A DNA stretch of 64,000 nucleotides from Pandoraea terrigena (GTDB taxonomy: Bacteria > Pseudomonadota > Gammaproteobacteria > Burkholderiales > Burkholderiaceae): NCBI RefSeq assembly GCF_902459705.1, contig NZ_CABPRU010000013.1, forward strand, positions 1 through 64,000, in the 5' to 3' direction. The position numbers and the translations under genes are program-made. Of the stretch, positions 34,199 through 44,908 are shown piece by piece (within the stretch, counting starts at the first letter, position 1; the number at the start of each line of letters is the position of its first letter). A model generated the notes under the pieces. That model was not told where the DNA came from. It made no database searches and saw only the letters and a program-made list of their open reading frames with translations.

Positions 34199-35221
34199 AT
34201 GCGCCGGACTGCCCTTGTCTCCCTCACCCTCGGTTTCGCCCTTTTCGTCGCCCTGCTGATCTGGCAGGGCGCGGGATCGGTGATGTCCACGCTGGCCGTG
34301 GCCGGCTGGGGACTCCTGCCCATCGCCGCATTCCACCTCGTGCCGCTGGTGCTCGACGCCGCCGCCATCCAGGTGCTGGTGGCGAAGTCGTGCTCGCTGC
34401 GCCGCGCCACGCTCACGCGCTGGGTCGGCGAGTCGGTCAACAGCCTGCTGCCGGCCGGGCAGATCGGCGGGCCGATCGCGATGGTGCGCCAGATGAAGCA
34501 ACGCGGGATGGCGGGACGCGAAGCCGCCGCGGCCATCACTGTGAGTACGACGCTGCAAGCCGTGGCGCAGATCGTCTTTGCCCTGCTGGGACTGGCCGTG
34601 TTCGGCATCAGCGCCGCACACCGTCCCAATGACAGCCTGTGGCTGCCGATGCTGCTCGCCACCGCGCTCATCTCCGCCCTGCTCTATGCGTTCTACGTGG
34701 CGCAGCGACGCGGCCTCTTCGGCTGGGCGTTTCGCACGCTCTCGAAGCTGTCGTCCAAGCGCGACTGGTCGTCGCTGCTCGACCGGGCCGATGCCGTCGA
34801 CGAGATCGTGCAACGCATGTACGGCCAGCGCCGTCCGGTGCTCGCCAGTTTCGCGCTCAGTCTCGTGGGCTGGATCGTCGGCACCGTGGAAGTCTGGCTG
34901 ATCCTGCAATGCATCGGCCACCCGGTGAGCTGGGTCGACGCGCTGCTGCTCGAAAGCCTCGGACAAGCCATTCGCGGCGCGGCGTTCTTCGTGCCGGGCT
35001 CGCTCGGCGTGCAGGAAGGCGGGTACCTGCTGCTCGCCCCGCTCGTGGGCCTGCCCGCCGACGCCGGGCTGGCCCTCTCGCTGGCCAAGCGCACGCGCGA
35101 GCTGCTGCTCGGCGTGCCGGGCCTCGTCCATCTGCATTTCTCCGAACGTGGCTGGCGCCGCCAGCGGGCCTCGCAAGACAGCGCGCCGCTGTCCGCCGCC
35201 ACGGATTCTGCACCGCTTTAA
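34199..35221 (+). CDS. hpnL: HpnL-like membrane protein (LPG-synthase TM/flippase-like fold)
   Basis: A 340-residue inner-membrane protein with about eight hydrophobic segments of the UPF0104/lysylphosphatidylglycerol-synthase TM family. Family landmarks are GESVNSLLPAGQIGGP near residue 80 and the late FFVPGSLGVQEGGYLLL segment. A branch of this family, HpnL, is associated with hopanoid loci; flipping of lipids is a proposed role for the wider fold. It starts immediately after the previous stop (no gap) and lies between the phosphotransferase fusion and the nucleotidyltransferase, so it may flip or present the lipid product. The exact substrate is unknown. Confidence 0.65.
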   Translation: MRRTALVSLTLGFALFVALLIWQGAGSVMSTLAVAGWGLLPIAAFHLVPLVLDAAAIQVLVAKSCSLRRATLTRWVGESVNSLLPAGQIGGPIAMVRQMKQRGMAGREAAAAITVSTTLQAVAQIVFALLGLAVFGISAAHRPNDSLWLPMLLATALISALLYAFYVAQRRGLFGWAFRTLSKLSSKRDWSSLLDRADAVDEIVQRMYGQRRPVLASFALSLVGWIVGTVEVWLILQCIGHPVSWVDALLLESLGQAIRGAAFFVPGSLGVQEGGYLLLAPLVGLPADAGLALSLAKRTRELLLGVPGLVHLHFSERGWRRQRASQDSAPLSAATDSAPL

Positions 35222-35236
35222 AGAAGGATATCGATC

Positions 35237-36001
35237 ATGCGGGCTATCATTCTCGCTGCAGGCATGGGCCTGCGTTTGCTCCAGCCCGAAGACGAGCCGT
35301 CGCCCAAGTGCCTGCTCGCGTTCGACGGTATCTCGCTGCTGGAGCGTCACTTGCGCATGCTGGCCGCGGCCGGCATCACCGATGTGGTGCTCGCGCTCGG
35401 CTTCCACCACGAGCAAGTCAGCGAGGCCATCGAGCGGCTGAACTGGACGCCACGTCCGCAGATCCGCCTCAATCCCGAATTCCAACTGGGCAGCGTGCTG
35501 ACGCTGCACACCGCCGCCGACGCCATGACCGCGGGCGGCGACGTGCTCGTCATGGATGCCGACGTGCTCTACGACCAGCGCATCTTCAACGCCCTGGTGG
35601 CCGGCAAGACCGCAAACCGCCTGCTCATCGACCGCGACTTCGAGGCCGGTGACGAGCCGGTCAAGCTGTGCCTGCGCAACGGGGTGCCCGTCGAGTTGCG
35701 CAAGCAGGTCATGGCCGGCCTCGAATACGACACCGTCGGCGAATCGGTCGGCTTCTTCCGGTTCAACGAAGCGACGGCGACGCGCCTGGCGGAAATCACG
35801 CGCGATTACGTCGAATCGGGCCGCGCCAACCTGCCCCACGAGGAAGCCGTGCGCGATCTGCTGCTCGAGCGCGGCGCGCAATTCGAAACGGCCGACGTCA
35901 CGGGCTTCCCCTGGATCGAAATCGACTACCCTGAAGATGTGAAGCGCGCCGCCGACCAGGTGCTGCCGCAACTCGAACCCCTCACGATGGTGTCCGAATG
36001 A
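35237..36001 (+). CDS. Nucleotidyltransferase, probable CTP:phosphonate/phosphocholine type
   Basis: A 254-residue Rossmann-like nucleotidyltransferase. The N-terminus [14 protein letters not shown] keeps the GxGxR nucleotide loop, SPKCLL supplies the PK lysine and [11 protein letters not shown] the DxD metal site. The usual LPLT after the loop is replaced, as in LicC/PntC-like cytidylyltransferases rather than sugar enzymes. In this operon the obvious role is CTP plus 2-aminoethylphosphonate giving CMP-aminoethylphosphonate for the CDP-alcohol phosphotransferase. AAGGA precedes the ATG, and the stop overlaps pepM by four bases. Substrate and nucleotide are inferred from context. Confidence 0.75.
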   Translation: MRAIILAAGMGLRLLQPEDEPSPKCLLAFDGISLLERHLRMLAAAGITDVVLALGFHHEQVSEAIERLNWTPRPQIRLNPEFQLGSVLTLHTAADAMTAGGDVLVMDADVLYDQRIFNALVAGKTANRLLIDRDFEAGDEPVKLCLRNGVPVELRKQVMAGLEYDTVGESVGFFRFNEATATRLAEITRDYVESGRANLPHEEAVRDLLLERGAQFETADVTGFPWIEIDYPEDVKRAADQVLPQLEPLTMVSE

Positions 36002-37707
36002 ACGCTCCCGACGCATTCTCTCCCCCGCCGGCCGCGACGCGCGCGGCGCAGCTACGCGCCCTGCTGCGCAGCCCGCAGCTCGAATTCCTGATGGAAGCCC
36101 ACAACGGCCTGTCCGCGCGCATCGTACGCGAGGCCGGCTTCAAGGGCATCTGGGCGTCTGGACTCGCTATTTCGGCGCAGTTCGGCGTGCGCGACAACAA
36201 CGAGGCGAGCTGGACGCAGGTGGTCGACAACCTCGAATTCATGGCCGACGCCAGCCAGTTGCCGATCCTGCTCGACGGCGATACCGGCTACGGTAACTTC
36301 AACAACATGCGCCGCCTCGTGCGCAAGCTCGAGCAGCGCGGCGTGGCGGGCGTGTGCATCGAAGACAAGGTATTCCCGAAGACCAACAGCTTCATCGGCG
36401 GCGAGCGCCAGCCGCTCGCCGATATCGACGAGTTCTGCGGCAAGATCAAGGCCGGCAAGGATTCGCAGGCCGACGACGACTTTTCCATCGTGGCGCGCGT
36501 CGAAGCGCTGATCGCCGGCTGGGGCATGGAAGAAGCGCTGCGCCGCGCCGAGGCCTATCGTCAGGCCGGGGCGGATGCCATCCTGATCCACAGCAAGCTG
36601 AGCCGCGCCGACGAGATCGTGCAGTTTGCCCGGGAGTGGGACCGCCGCTGCCCGCTGGTGATCGTGCCGACCAAGTACTACAGCACGCCGACCGATGTGT
36701 TCCGCGAGGCGGGCATCAGCGTCGCGATCTGGGCCAATCACCTGATCCGCTCCGCCACGTCGGCCATGCAGGCCGTGGCGGCCGAGATCCACCGCAGCGA
36801 GACGCTCGTCAACGTCGAAGACCGCATCGCGACCGTCGACGAGATCTTCCGCCTGCAGGACGCCGACGAATATCGCGAAGCCGAAGACCGTTACCTGTCG
36901 GCCACGAACGCGCCGCGCGCGGCCATCGTACTCGCCGCCAGCCGCGGCAAGAACCTCGAGAGCGTCACGACCGAGCGTCCGAAGGTGATGCTTCCCGTGG
37001 CGGGCAAGCCGTTGCTGCGCTGGCTGGTCGACGGCTTCAAGAAGCAGAACGTGAACGACATCACGGTCGTAGGCGGCTATCGCGCCGACGTGATCGACAC
37101 GGCGGGCATCACGCTCGCGATCAACGAGCGTCACGCCGAGACCGGCGAACTCGCCTCGCTCGCATGCGTGGCCAACGCGTTCGCGCATGACACGGTCGTC
37201 TCTTACGGCGACCTGCTGTTCCGCAGCTACATCGTGCGCGATCTGGTCGAGAGCGACGCCGACTTCACGGTTGTGGTCGACTCGACAGCCACCACGACCG
37301 CCCATGGGGCCAACGCCAGCGTGCGCGACTTCGCGTACTGTTCGGCTGGCGACGATCGCGGCCTGTTTGGCCAGCGGGTGCTGCTGGAGAAGGTCAGCGG
37401 TGACGCGAACGACGCCGGACGCGCGCCCAACGGCCGCTGGATCGGCTTGCTGGGCGTGCGTGGCGACGACGCTCGCGCGCAGTTGCAACGTGTCTTCGCG
37501 GCCTTGCAGGCGCGTGCAGACTTCGACCGGCTCGGCATGCCCGACCTGATCAACGCCCTCGCCGCCGACGGCGCGAAGATCGGGGTGCAATACGTGCACG
37601 GCCACTGGCGCGGGGTGAACGACATGGACGAATTCCGCCACGCGGCCGACTTCGCGCATGGCCAGACGCCGTTCAACGGCGCCGCGACGGAGACCCGCGA
37701 TGATTGA
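35998..37707 (+). CDS. pepM: Phosphoenolpyruvate mutase fused to a nucleotidyltransferase-like domain
   Basis: A 569-residue protein. Residues ~15-300 are PEP mutase, the enzyme that makes the C-P bond by turning phosphoenolpyruvate into phosphonopyruvate. DGDTGYG (93-99) gives metal ligands, and the diagnostic EDKx5NS motif is present as [10 protein letters not shown] (122-131), which separates mutases from isocitrate-lyase relatives. Residues ~307-560 resemble a nucleotidyltransferase, but the glycine loop reads [10 protein letters not shown], losing a Gly and the loop Arg, while [14 protein letters not shown] is kept. That domain may be inactive or specialised. Overlaps of 4 bp upstream and 8 bp downstream show tight coupling. 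Confidence 0.92.
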   Translation: MNAPDAFSPPPAATRAAQLRALLRSPQLEFLMEAHNGLSARIVREAGFKGIWASGLAISAQFGVRDNNEASWTQVVDNLEFMADASQLPILLDGDTGYGNFNNMRRLVRKLEQRGVAGVCIEDKVFPKTNSFIGGERQPLADIDEFCGKIKAGKDSQADDDFSIVARVEALIAGWGMEEALRRAEAYRQAGADAILIHSKLSRADEIVQFAREWDRRCPLVIVPTKYYSTPTDVFREAGISVAIWANHLIRSATSAMQAVAAEIHRSETLVNVEDRIATVDEIFRLQDADEYREAEDRYLSATNAPRAAIVLAASRGKNLESVTTERPKVMLPVAGKPLLRWLVDGFKKQNVNDITVVGGYRADVIDTAGITLAINERHAETGELASLACVANAFAHDTVVSYGDLLFRSYIVRDLVESDADFTVVVDSTATTTAHGANASVRDFAYCSAGDDRGLFGQRVLLEKVSGDANDAGRAPNGRWIGLLGVRGDDARAQLQRVFAALQARADFDRLGMPDLINALAADGAKIGVQYVHGHWRGVNDMDEFRHAADFAHGQTPFNGAATETRDD

Positions 37708-38887
37708 AGCCGGACAGTTCGTCGAAGCCGCTCGCCAGCACGGCTTCACGTGGTACACCGGTGTGCCGTGCTCGTTCCTCACCCCGTTCATCAACTACGT
37801 GCTGCAGGATCCGGCGCTGCGCTACCTGTCGGCGGCCAACGAAGGCGACGCCGTCGCCATCGCAGCCGGGGCGACGCTCGGCGAAGGCCGTGGCGCTCGC
37901 GCGGTCACGATGATGCAGAACTCGGGCCTTGGCAACGCCGTGAGTCCGCTGACCTCGCTCACGTGGACTTTCCGTCTGCCGCAGTTGCTGATCGTGACGT
38001 GGCGCGGTCAACCCGGCATTACCGACGAGCCGCAACACGCGCTCATGGGCCCGATCACGCCCGCCATGCTCGACCTGATGGAAGTGCCCTGGGAGTTGTT
38101 CCCGACCGAGCCCGAGGCGATTGCGCCGGCCCTGGCGCGTGCCGTGCGCCACATGGACGAAACCGGCCGCCCCTATGCGCTCGTGATGCAAAAGGGCAGC
38201 GTGGCGCCCTTCCCCCTGCACCCGGCCGAGCGTCCTGCGCGTGTCGCGCAGCCCGCCTCGGTCTCGCACATACGGGGCGTGGCGCCATCCGCGTTACCCA
38301 CGCGCCGCGACGCCCTGGCGCGCATCATCGCCCGCACGCCGCTCGCAGGCACCGTCGTGCTGGCGTCGACCGGGTTCTGCGGACGCGAACTCTACGCACT
38401 CGACGACCGCGCCAACCAGCTTTACATGGTCGGTTCGATGGGATGCGTGACGACGCTGGCGCTGGGTCTCGCGCTGTCGCGTCCCGACCTGCAAGTGGTC
38501 GCGCTCGACGGCGACGGCGCCGCGCTGATGCGCATGGGCGCATTCGCGACGCTGGGGGCTTACGGCCCCTCGAATCTCGTGCATTTGCTGCTCGACAACG
38601 CGTCGCACGACTCGACCGGCGCGCAGGCAACCGTCTCGCCGACGGTGTCGTTCGCAGGCGTTGCGGCGGCCAGCGGCTACTCGCTTGCGCTGGAAGGCGA
38701 TACGCTGGACGTCGTCGAGGCCTTGTTCGACGCCAGCGCCGCCAGCCCGAACGACGGCCCGCGTTTCGCATGCCTGAGCACGCGTCTGGGAACACCTGAC
38801 GGCCTGCCACGGCCGAAGATTACGCCGGAAGCGGTCAAGTCGCGCCTGATGGACCACATTGCACAACGCGCGCAGGCTTTGGCCTGA
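37700..38887 (+). CDS. ppd: Phosphonopyruvate decarboxylase
   Basis: A 395-residue thiamine-diphosphate enzyme that decarboxylates phosphonopyruvate to phosphonoacetaldehyde, the step that makes the mutase reaction irreversible. [10 protein letters not shown] and [11 protein letters not shown] (catalytic Glu) lie in the pyrimidine-binding domain; [12 protein letters not shown] with the following [11 protein letters not shown] forms the diphosphate-binding motif typical of Ppd. The ATG lies 8 bp inside the pepM gene; a longer open frame upstream is only overlap with pepM. Confidence 0.93.
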   Translation: MIEAGQFVEAARQHGFTWYTGVPCSFLTPFINYVLQDPALRYLSAANEGDAVAIAAGATLGEGRGARAVTMMQNSGLGNAVSPLTSLTWTFRLPQLLIVTWRGQPGITDEPQHALMGPITPAMLDLMEVPWELFPTEPEAIAPALARAVRHMDETGRPYALVMQKGSVAPFPLHPAERPARVAQPASVSHIRGVAPSALPTRRDALARIIARTPLAGTVVLASTGFCGRELYALDDRANQLYMVGSMGCVTTLALGLALSRPDLQVVALDGDGAALMRMGAFATLGAYGPSNLVHLLLDNASHDSTGAQATVSPTVSFAGVAAASGYSLALEGDTLDVVEALFDASAASPNDGPRFACLSTRLGTPDGLPRPKITPEAVKSRLMDHIAQRAQALA

Positions 38888-38926
38888 GCGTCCCCCTTTC
38901 CAGAAATCTGCCGAGGAATTTTCGCC

Positions 38927-40000
38927 ATGCTGCTACTGAATCCGGGCCCCGTGACCCTCACCGAGCGTGTCCGCCAGAGCCTGCTGCAACCCGATCTGTG
39001 CCACCGCGAGCCCGAATTCTTCGACCTGCAGGATGAAGCGCGCGCGCGCCTGGGCGCCGTGTATGGCCTCGACCCGGCCGTGTGGACACCGGTGCTGATG
39101 ACCGGCTCGGGTACCGCTGCCGTCGAGAGCATGACGGCAGGCCTCGTGCCGGAAGGCGGCCGCCTGCTGATCGTCGAGAACGGTGTGTACGGCGAGCGCA
39201 TCTCGCAGATCGCGAAGCAGTACCGCATCGATCACGACGTCATCCACTTCGAGTGGATGCAGGCGCCCGACCTTGTGCAGATCGTCGGCAAGCTCGATGC
39301 GGCGGGTGATCGTCCGTATACCCACGTGGCGATCATTCACCACGAGACGACAACGGGCCGTCTGAACGATCTGTCGGGTCTCGCGCGCGCGTGCCGCGAG
39401 CGCGGCATCGGCCTGCTGGTCGACGGCGTGAGCAGCTTTGCCGCGGAAGCCATCGATTTCAACGACTCGGGCATCGTGGCCGTGGCCGCCACCGCGAACA
39501 AGTGCGTGCACGGCGTGCCGGGCGTCTCGTTCGTGATGGTGCGCAAGGACGCCCTGACCAAGGCTGCAAGCCGCACGTATTACCTCGACATCGCCCGCCT
39601 GGCCAAGCTCCAGGCCGAGCGCAACACGCCGTTTACGCCGTCCGTGCATGCCTACTACGCGCTGGTCGAAGCGCTGCGCGAACTCGACGATGCCGGGGGC
39701 TGGCAAGCCCGTCACACGCATTACAGCGCGCTCGCCGAGCAGGCCCGCGCTGGTCTGGCCGCGCTGGGCATCGACGGCGCGCTGCCGCCGGGCGAGTCGT
39801 CCGTGGTGCTGCGCGCCTACAAGCTGCCCGCCGGGGTCGACTATCCGCGCCTGCACGACTGGCTCAAGGCGGACGGCTTTGTGATCTACGCCGGTCAAGG
39901 CGGCTTGTCCAAGGCACTGTTCCGCATCTCGACGATGGGCAACCTCACGGCCGCCGACATCGACCGCCTGCTGGCATCGTTCGCCAGACTGGTGAAGTGA
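38927..40000 (+). CDS. phnW: 2-Aminoethylphosphonate transaminase
   Basis: A 357-residue fold-type I PLP aminotransferase. [11 protein letters not shown] at the start, [29 protein letters not shown] and the PLP lysine K192 in [12 protein letters not shown] match PhnW/AepZ. Next to pepM and ppd it should run in the biosynthetic direction, aminating phosphonoacetaldehyde to 2-aminoethylphosphonate. It follows ppd by 39 bp with GAGGA before the ATG. No phosphonatase (PhnX) or C-P lyase is in the window, which argues against catabolism. Confidence 0.9.
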   Translation: MLLLNPGPVTLTERVRQSLLQPDLCHREPEFFDLQDEARARLGAVYGLDPAVWTPVLMTGSGTAAVESMTAGLVPEGGRLLIVENGVYGERISQIAKQYRIDHDVIHFEWMQAPDLVQIVGKLDAAGDRPYTHVAIIHHETTTGRLNDLSGLARACRERGIGLLVDGVSSFAAEAIDFNDSGIVAVAATANKCVHGVPGVSFVMVRKDALTKAASRTYYLDIARLAKLQAERNTPFTPSVHAYYALVEALRELDDAGGWQARHTHYSALAEQARAGLAALGIDGALPPGESSVVLRAYKLPAGVDYPRLHDWLKADGFVIYAGQGGLSKALFRISTMGNLTAADIDRLLASFARLVK

Positions 40001-40022
40001 GCGCGGGAACGAACCGTCAACC

Positions 40023-41939
40023 ATGACCGAACTGCTCGCCCGCCTCTCCTCCCCCGCCGACCTGCGCGCGCTCTCGCGCGCCGACTTGCGTCGCGTGGCC
40101 GACGAACTGCGCGCCTGCGTGCTCGATAACGTCTCGCGCACCGGCGGCCATCTGTCGTCGAACCTGGGCACGGTCGAACTGACGATTGCGCTGCACTACG
40201 TTTTCGACACGCCCAACGACCGCGTCGTGTGGGATGTGGGACATCAGACCTATCCGCACAAGATCCTCACGGGTCGCCGTGAGGCGATGCCGACGCTGCG
40301 GCAATGGCACGGACTGTCGGGCTTTCCGAAGCGCGACGAATCGCCTTATGACACGTTTGGCACGGCACACTCGAGCACGTCGATTTCGGCCGCGCTCGGC
40401 ATGGCACTGGCCAGCCAGGTCAAGGGCGAGAAGCGGCACGCCATTGCCGTGATCGGCGACGGCGCGATGACGGCGGGCGAAGCGTTCGAGGCGCTGAACA
40501 ATGCGGGCGTCTACGACGACCTGCCGTTGCTCGTCGTGCTCAACGACAACGACATGTCGATCTCGCCGCCGGTGGGAGCGCTCAATCAGTACCTCACGCG
40601 ACTGATGTCCGGGCAGTTCTATTCGGCCGGCAAGGAAAGCGTGCGCCAGTTGCTGCGCAACGCGCCCGCGCCGATGCGCGAGTTGGCCCACAAGCTCGAA
40701 GAGCACGCCAAGGCCCTCGTGTCGCCCACGGGCACGATGTTCGAGGAGTTCGGTTTCAACTATCTGGGCCCCATCGACGGCCACGACCTGGACGCGCTGA
40801 TTCCCGCGCTCGAGAACATCAAGGCTCTCAAGGGGCCGCAGTTCCTGCACGTCGTCACACGCAAGGGACGCGGCTACAAGCTCGCCGAGGCCGATCCGGT
40901 GCTCTATCACGGCCCCGGCAAGTTCAATCCGAGCGAAGGGATCCGGCCGGCAGCACCGGGCACCGTCTCGGCCAGGACGTATACGCAGGTCTTCGGCGAA
41001 TGGCTGTGCGATGCGGCCGCCGCCGACAAGCGCGTCATCGGGATCACACCGGCCATGCGCGAAGGCTCCGGCCTGGTCGCGTTCGAACAGCGCTTTCCCG
41101 AGCGGTACTACGACGTCGGTATCGCCGAGCAGCATGCCGTGACGTTTGCAGGAGGGTTGGCAACCGAGGGACTCAAGCCCGTCGTGGCCATCTACTCGAC
41201 GTTCCTGCAGCGCGCGTACGACCAGGTAATCCACGATGTGGCGTTGCAGAACCTGCCGGTCATCTTCGCGATCGATCGCGGCGGCCTGGTCGGCGCCGAC
41301 GGCGCCACCCATGCGGGCGCCTACGACATCGCCTTCCTGCGCTGCATCCCGAACATGGTGGTGATGGCCCCAGCGGACGAAAACGAGTGTCGTCAGATGT
41401 TGCAAACGGCGCTCGGCATCGACGGCCCCAGCGCGGTGCGTTATCCGCGCGGCACCGGCCCGGGCGTGACGACCGGGCCGGGGTTGACGACACTGCCCGT
41501 GGGCCGTGCACAGACGCGTCGTCGAAGCGCAGCCCCGGCGGGTCGTCGCGTCGCGATACTGGCGTTCGGCTCAATGGTTGCGCCGGCCGAACAGGTCGCC
41601 AACGCGTTCGACGCAAGCCTGGTCAACATGCGCTTCGTCAAGCCGCTCGACGAGGCGACGCTGCTCGACATGGCGCGCACGCACGACCTTGTCGTCACGC
41701 TCGAGGAAGGCGCGGTGATGGGCGGTGCGGGGACGGCCTGCATCGAAGCGCTCAATGCCAATGGCGTGCAAGTCCCGGTGCTGCAACTGGGCCTGCCGGA
41801 CACCTACGTCCATCAGGGCACGCCCGCGCAGCAACTGGCGTCGGTCGGGCTCGACGCCCCCGGCATCGCGGCATCGATTCGCCGGGCGCTGGCCGGGCGT
41901 CTCGGTGGCAAGGTCGAAGCGGTGCCAGCGACGACTTGA
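40023..41939 (+). CDS. dxs: 1-Deoxy-D-xylulose-5-phosphate synthase
   Basis: A 638-residue transketolase-like enzyme that makes DXP from pyruvate and glyceraldehyde 3-phosphate, the entry to the MEP isoprenoid route. [11 protein letters not shown] (H43), [26 protein letters not shown] (thiamine-diphosphate motif) and [12 protein letters not shown] (catalytic Glu) are all present, and the length is normal. It is the last gene of the phosphonate operon, 22 bp after the transaminase, and supplies precursors for the hopanoid genes that follow. A second dxs may exist elsewhere in the genome. Confidence 0.93.
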   Translation: MTELLARLSSPADLRALSRADLRRVADELRACVLDNVSRTGGHLSSNLGTVELTIALHYVFDTPNDRVVWDVGHQTYPHKILTGRREAMPTLRQWHGLSGFPKRDESPYDTFGTAHSSTSISAALGMALASQVKGEKRHAIAVIGDGAMTAGEAFEALNNAGVYDDLPLLVVLNDNDMSISPPVGALNQYLTRLMSGQFYSAGKESVRQLLRNAPAPMRELAHKLEEHAKALVSPTGTMFEEFGFNYLGPIDGHDLDALIPALENIKALKGPQFLHVVTRKGRGYKLAEADPVLYHGPGKFNPSEGIRPAAPGTVSARTYTQVFGEWLCDAAAADKRVIGITPAMREGSGLVAFEQRFPERYYDVGIAEQHAVTFAGGLATEGLKPVVAIYSTFLQRAYDQVIHDVALQNLPVIFAIDRGGLVGADGATHAGAYDIAFLRCIPNMVVMAPADENECRQMLQTALGIDGPSAVRYPRGTGPGVTTGPGLTTLPVGRAQTRRRSAAPAGRRVAILAFGSMVAPAEQVANAFDASLVNMRFVKPLDEATLLDMARTHDLVVTLEEGAVMGGAGTACIEALNANGVQVPVLQLGLPDTYVHQGTPAQQLASVGLDAPGIAASIRRALAGRLGGKVEAVPATT

Positions 41940-42003
41940 GCGCAGCGTTTTACCGCGCCTGATTGGCCCCTGGATCGCCCCCTGGATCGGCCACGCCCAG
42001 AAC

Positions 42004-42033
42004 GCAAAACGGCACCTTTCGGTGCCGTTTTGC
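42004..42033. terminator. Bidirectional terminator between dxs and hpnN
   Basis: A 13-bp perfect stem GCAAAACGGCACC/GGTGCCGTTTTGC with a TTTC loop. The four A and four T at the stem base make it work in both directions, ending the plus-strand dxs operon and the minus-strand hpnN transcript. Confidence 0.88.
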
Positions 42034-42048
42034 ATGGCGTCGCTGCCG

Positions 42049-44685
42049 TCATGCCTGGCGCGGCGGCGCCGCCGTCTTGCGCGGCTTGCCCATGAGCACC
42101 GGCTGAAAGAACACGGCGCCGATCAGCGTGCAGACGAGCGAGAGCGCCAGCAGCTTGCCCATGCTCGACGTGCCCGGATGATGCGATAGCCAGAGACTGC
42201 CGAAGGCGATACCCGTGGTCGCGGCCGACAACACGATCGCCTGCGTCAGCCCCGATGCGAGCAGCCGCGTCTGCCCGTGACGCCACGCGATCACGTAATA
42301 GATCTTGAACGCCACGCCGACCCCCAGCAGCAATGGCAGCGCGATGATGTTCGCAAAGTTCAGCGGCAGACCGATCAGCACGCTGAGTTCGAGCGTGACG
42401 CCGGCCGAGACCAGCAGCGGCACCAGCGTGCGCAGCACGTCGCCAAAGTTGCGCAGTGCCAGCCATAACAACACAGTGATCGAGAGCAACGCCAACGCGC
42501 CCGCCTCGAAGAATGCGCGGATGATCGTGTCGGCCGAGCGCAGGATCGAGATCGGCCCGCCAACGGCGTCCGGCGTCGTCGCCAGCACGGCCGCGCTGAA
42601 CTTGCGCAGCATGACGTCATCGCTCGGATCGGCGCCCTTGGCCACGTGCGGCGAGATGTTCACGAGCGCGCGCCCATCGGCCGCCACCCATTGCGACGCG
42701 ATGTCCTTGGGCAGCGAGTCGCGCGTCACGGCATGCGGCTGCAGCGCGTCGCGCAACTGGCCGAGCGCGAGCTTCAACGGCTCGGCTATCGCCCGATCCG
42801 CACGGTCGCGCGTCGCCGCGTCGGCCGCGGCGAGCTTGCGTAACGCGGCGGCCAGACGCTGCGCCGGCTTCGCGCCGTCGCCCGGATGATCGAGCGCCGC
42901 ATCCTCCAACTGACCGGCGGCCGTCTTGAGCGCCGACACGCGCGCCGCGTCGGCCACCGGCGCGAGCGGCGTTTGCGAAAGCACCGGCAGTAGCGATTCG
43001 GCGGCCGTGCCGATCAGTGCAAGCTTGGCGGGCTGGTCTGCCGGCAGGAATGTCGTAAGCGTGACCACGCGACCAATCTCCGGCACGGCGCGCAGCTTCG
43101 CCGCGTCCGCATCGGCAGCGGCGAGCGTCGGGGCGAGCAACTGCACGTCGTTCACACCGGCCTCCGGCGAATTGGCCAGGTCCATCAGCGTCGCCATCGA
43201 CTCCGTCTTCGGATCCTTCAGATGCAATGGATTGAAGTCGAAGTGCAGGTGTCCAAGCAGCGGCAGGCCCGCGACGACGAGGGCGAGCGTGCCGTACAGC
43301 AGCGGCTTGCGGTGCTTTTCGGTGAAATCGTCGACTCGACCCAGGCTGCGAAAGCCCGGCGGACTCGGTTCGCCCTTCGGCTTGAACACACTGATGAGCG
43401 CCGGCAACAACGTGATGGCCGACGGGAAGGCCACGCACAGAATGCCCACGCCCGCGATCAGCCCCAGTTCGGATACGCCGCGATAATCGGTCGGCAGGAA
43501 CGAGAAGAAACTCGCTGCCGTAGCGGCGGCCGCCAGTGACAGCGGCATGGCAATCACCCTGCCCGCTCGGGTGAGCGCGCCGTGGAGCGCCTCGTCGCCC
43601 GACGCCTCGGTGTCCCGCTCCAGACGATGGCGCTCCTCGCGATAGCGCACGCCGAACTGGATGCCGAAGTCCACCCCGATGCCGACGAAGAGCACCGCGA
43701 ACGCGACCGAAATCATGTTGAGCGCGCCGACCATCATCAGCCCGAGCGCAAACGTGACGACCAGCCCGGCCAGCAGCGTGATGAACACCGCAAGAATCAT
43801 CTTGCCCGAGCGCACCGCCAGCCACAGCACGACCAGCACGGCCAGCAGCGTGACGACCGCGTTCGCCCCGGCGTCCTGACGCACGGAGGCGAACTCTTCA
43901 TCGGACAGCGGACGTGCGCCGGTCAAACGGACCGTCGCGCCATAGCGCTCACCAAGCTTCAGCTCGGCTACCGCCGCGCGAATGCGCGTCGCGGCGTTCG
44001 CCCCCGCCTCGAGCGCCGCGTAGTCCAGCACGGGCTGCACCTGGACATAGCTGCGCGCGACGGTGTCCGGCGCGACGAGCGCACGCCACGACATGGCCGC
44101 CGGACGCCCTGCGAGCACCGCCTCGGTCGTGTCGGCCGCGTCCCCGAGCAGACGCGCCATGTCCGGCAGCTTGACCTGCCCCGTGAGGAGAGGCGTTTGC
44201 AGCGTGACCGACAGCAGGTTCGACAAGCCGGCCAGGCTCGGATCCTGCGCCAGGCGGTTGAGCAGCGGCTTGGCGTCGTCCAGCTTGCCCGTGAGCGACG
44301 TTACGTCGTCGAGCGGTGCGAAGAGCAGTGCGTTGTGGGCGAAGAACGCGCCGGCGCCCGGACGGCTCACCGCCCGGAACACATCCGTCTCGGTGGCAAG
44401 TCTCGCGGCCAGCTCGGCGGCGGCGCGGTCGGCGAACTCCGCCGCCGGGGCCTGCACCACGGCCAAGGTGAGGTCCGATTTCTGTGGGAAAGCACGCTCG
44501 ATAGCGCGACCGCGCTCGGCGGCAGGCGTGTTCAGATCGATCAGGCCCGAGATATCGGTGTTGATCGCGAAGTGCTTGGCGACGTACACGCCACTCGCTA
44601 TCACGAGCAGGAGCGAAGCGACGATGACCGGGTACGCGTGCTTCGCCGAAAAACGGACGATGCGCACGACGAGCGAAGTCAGCAT
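42049..44685 (-). CDS. hpnN: Hopanoid transporter HpnN, MMPL/RND family
   Basis: An 878-residue inner-membrane protein with 12 predicted helices: one near the N-terminus, a periplasmic loop of about 200 residues, a five-helix block (with [19 protein letters not shown]), a second long periplasmic region and a final five-helix block. This duplicated build is that of MMPL/HpnN proteins, which move hopanoids to the outer membrane. The start at [12 protein letters not shown] fits the family; an in-frame Met 24 codons earlier is possible. It is divergent from hpnM, which encodes the likely periplasmic partner, and converges on dxs. Confidence 0.88.
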   Translation of the reverse strand: MLTSLVVRIVRFSAKHAYPVIVASLLLVIASGVYVAKHFAINTDISGLIDLNTPAAERGRAIERAFPQKSDLTLAVVQAPAAEFADRAAAELAARLATETDVFRAVSRPGAGAFFAHNALLFAPLDDVTSLTGKLDDAKPLLNRLAQDPSLAGLSNLLSVTLQTPLLTGQVKLPDMARLLGDAADTTEAVLAGRPAAMSWRALVAPDTVARSYVQVQPVLDYAALEAGANAATRIRAAVAELKLGERYGATVRLTGARPLSDEEFASVRQDAGANAVVTLLAVLVVLWLAVRSGKMILAVFITLLAGLVVTFALGLMMVGALNMISVAFAVLFVGIGVDFGIQFGVRYREERHRLERDTEASGDEALHGALTRAGRVIAMPLSLAAAATAASFFSFLPTDYRGVSELGLIAGVGILCVAFPSAITLLPALISVFKPKGEPSPPGFRSLGRVDDFTEKHRKPLLYGTLALVVAGLPLLGHLHFDFNPLHLKDPKTESMATLMDLANSPEAGVNDVQLLAPTLAAADADAAKLRAVPEIGRVVTLTTFLPADQPAKLALIGTAAESLLPVLSQTPLAPVADAARVSALKTAAGQLEDAALDHPGDGAKPAQRLAAALRKLAAADAATRDRADRAIAEPLKLALGQLRDALQPHAVTRDSLPKDIASQWVAADGRALVNISPHVAKGADPSDDVMLRKFSAAVLATTPDAVGGPISILRSADTIIRAFFEAGALALLSITVLLWLALRNFGDVLRTLVPLLVSAGVTLELSVLIGLPLNFANIIALPLLLGVGVAFKIYYVIAWRHGQTRLLASGLTQAIVLSAATTGIAFGSLWLSHHPGTSSMGKLLALSLVCTLIGAVFFQPVLMGKPRKTAAPPRQA

Positions 44686-44908
44686 GTAGCGGTTCCGGAA
44701 GAGAGTAGAGGTGTCCTCGCCCCGGCCGCCGCGCTCCAAGCGCTCGCGAAACGTCATGTATCAGGCGATACCGGGGAACCAATCGCGGACGACGGCCGTC
44801 GATCCATTCATGGAAGACAAGGAAACGGTGAATTTACGAAATCGCAGCAGTATACAAGGCCCGGTGCACTACACTACGGCCAACCCGATTGAAACCCACG
44901 AAGACGGT

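Noticed and set aside
33386-36016. An 876-codon open frame on the minus strand
   Set aside because: It is the antisense shadow of the phosphotransferase fusion, hpnL and nucleotidyltransferase genes; the translation is rich in Arg, His and Gln as usual for GC-driven shadows and has no domain.
38927-40000. Catabolic phosphonate use (PhnW in AEP degradation)
   Set aside because: PEP mutase and phosphonopyruvate decarboxylase are adjacent and PhnX or C-P lyase genes are absent, so the biosynthetic direction is favoured.
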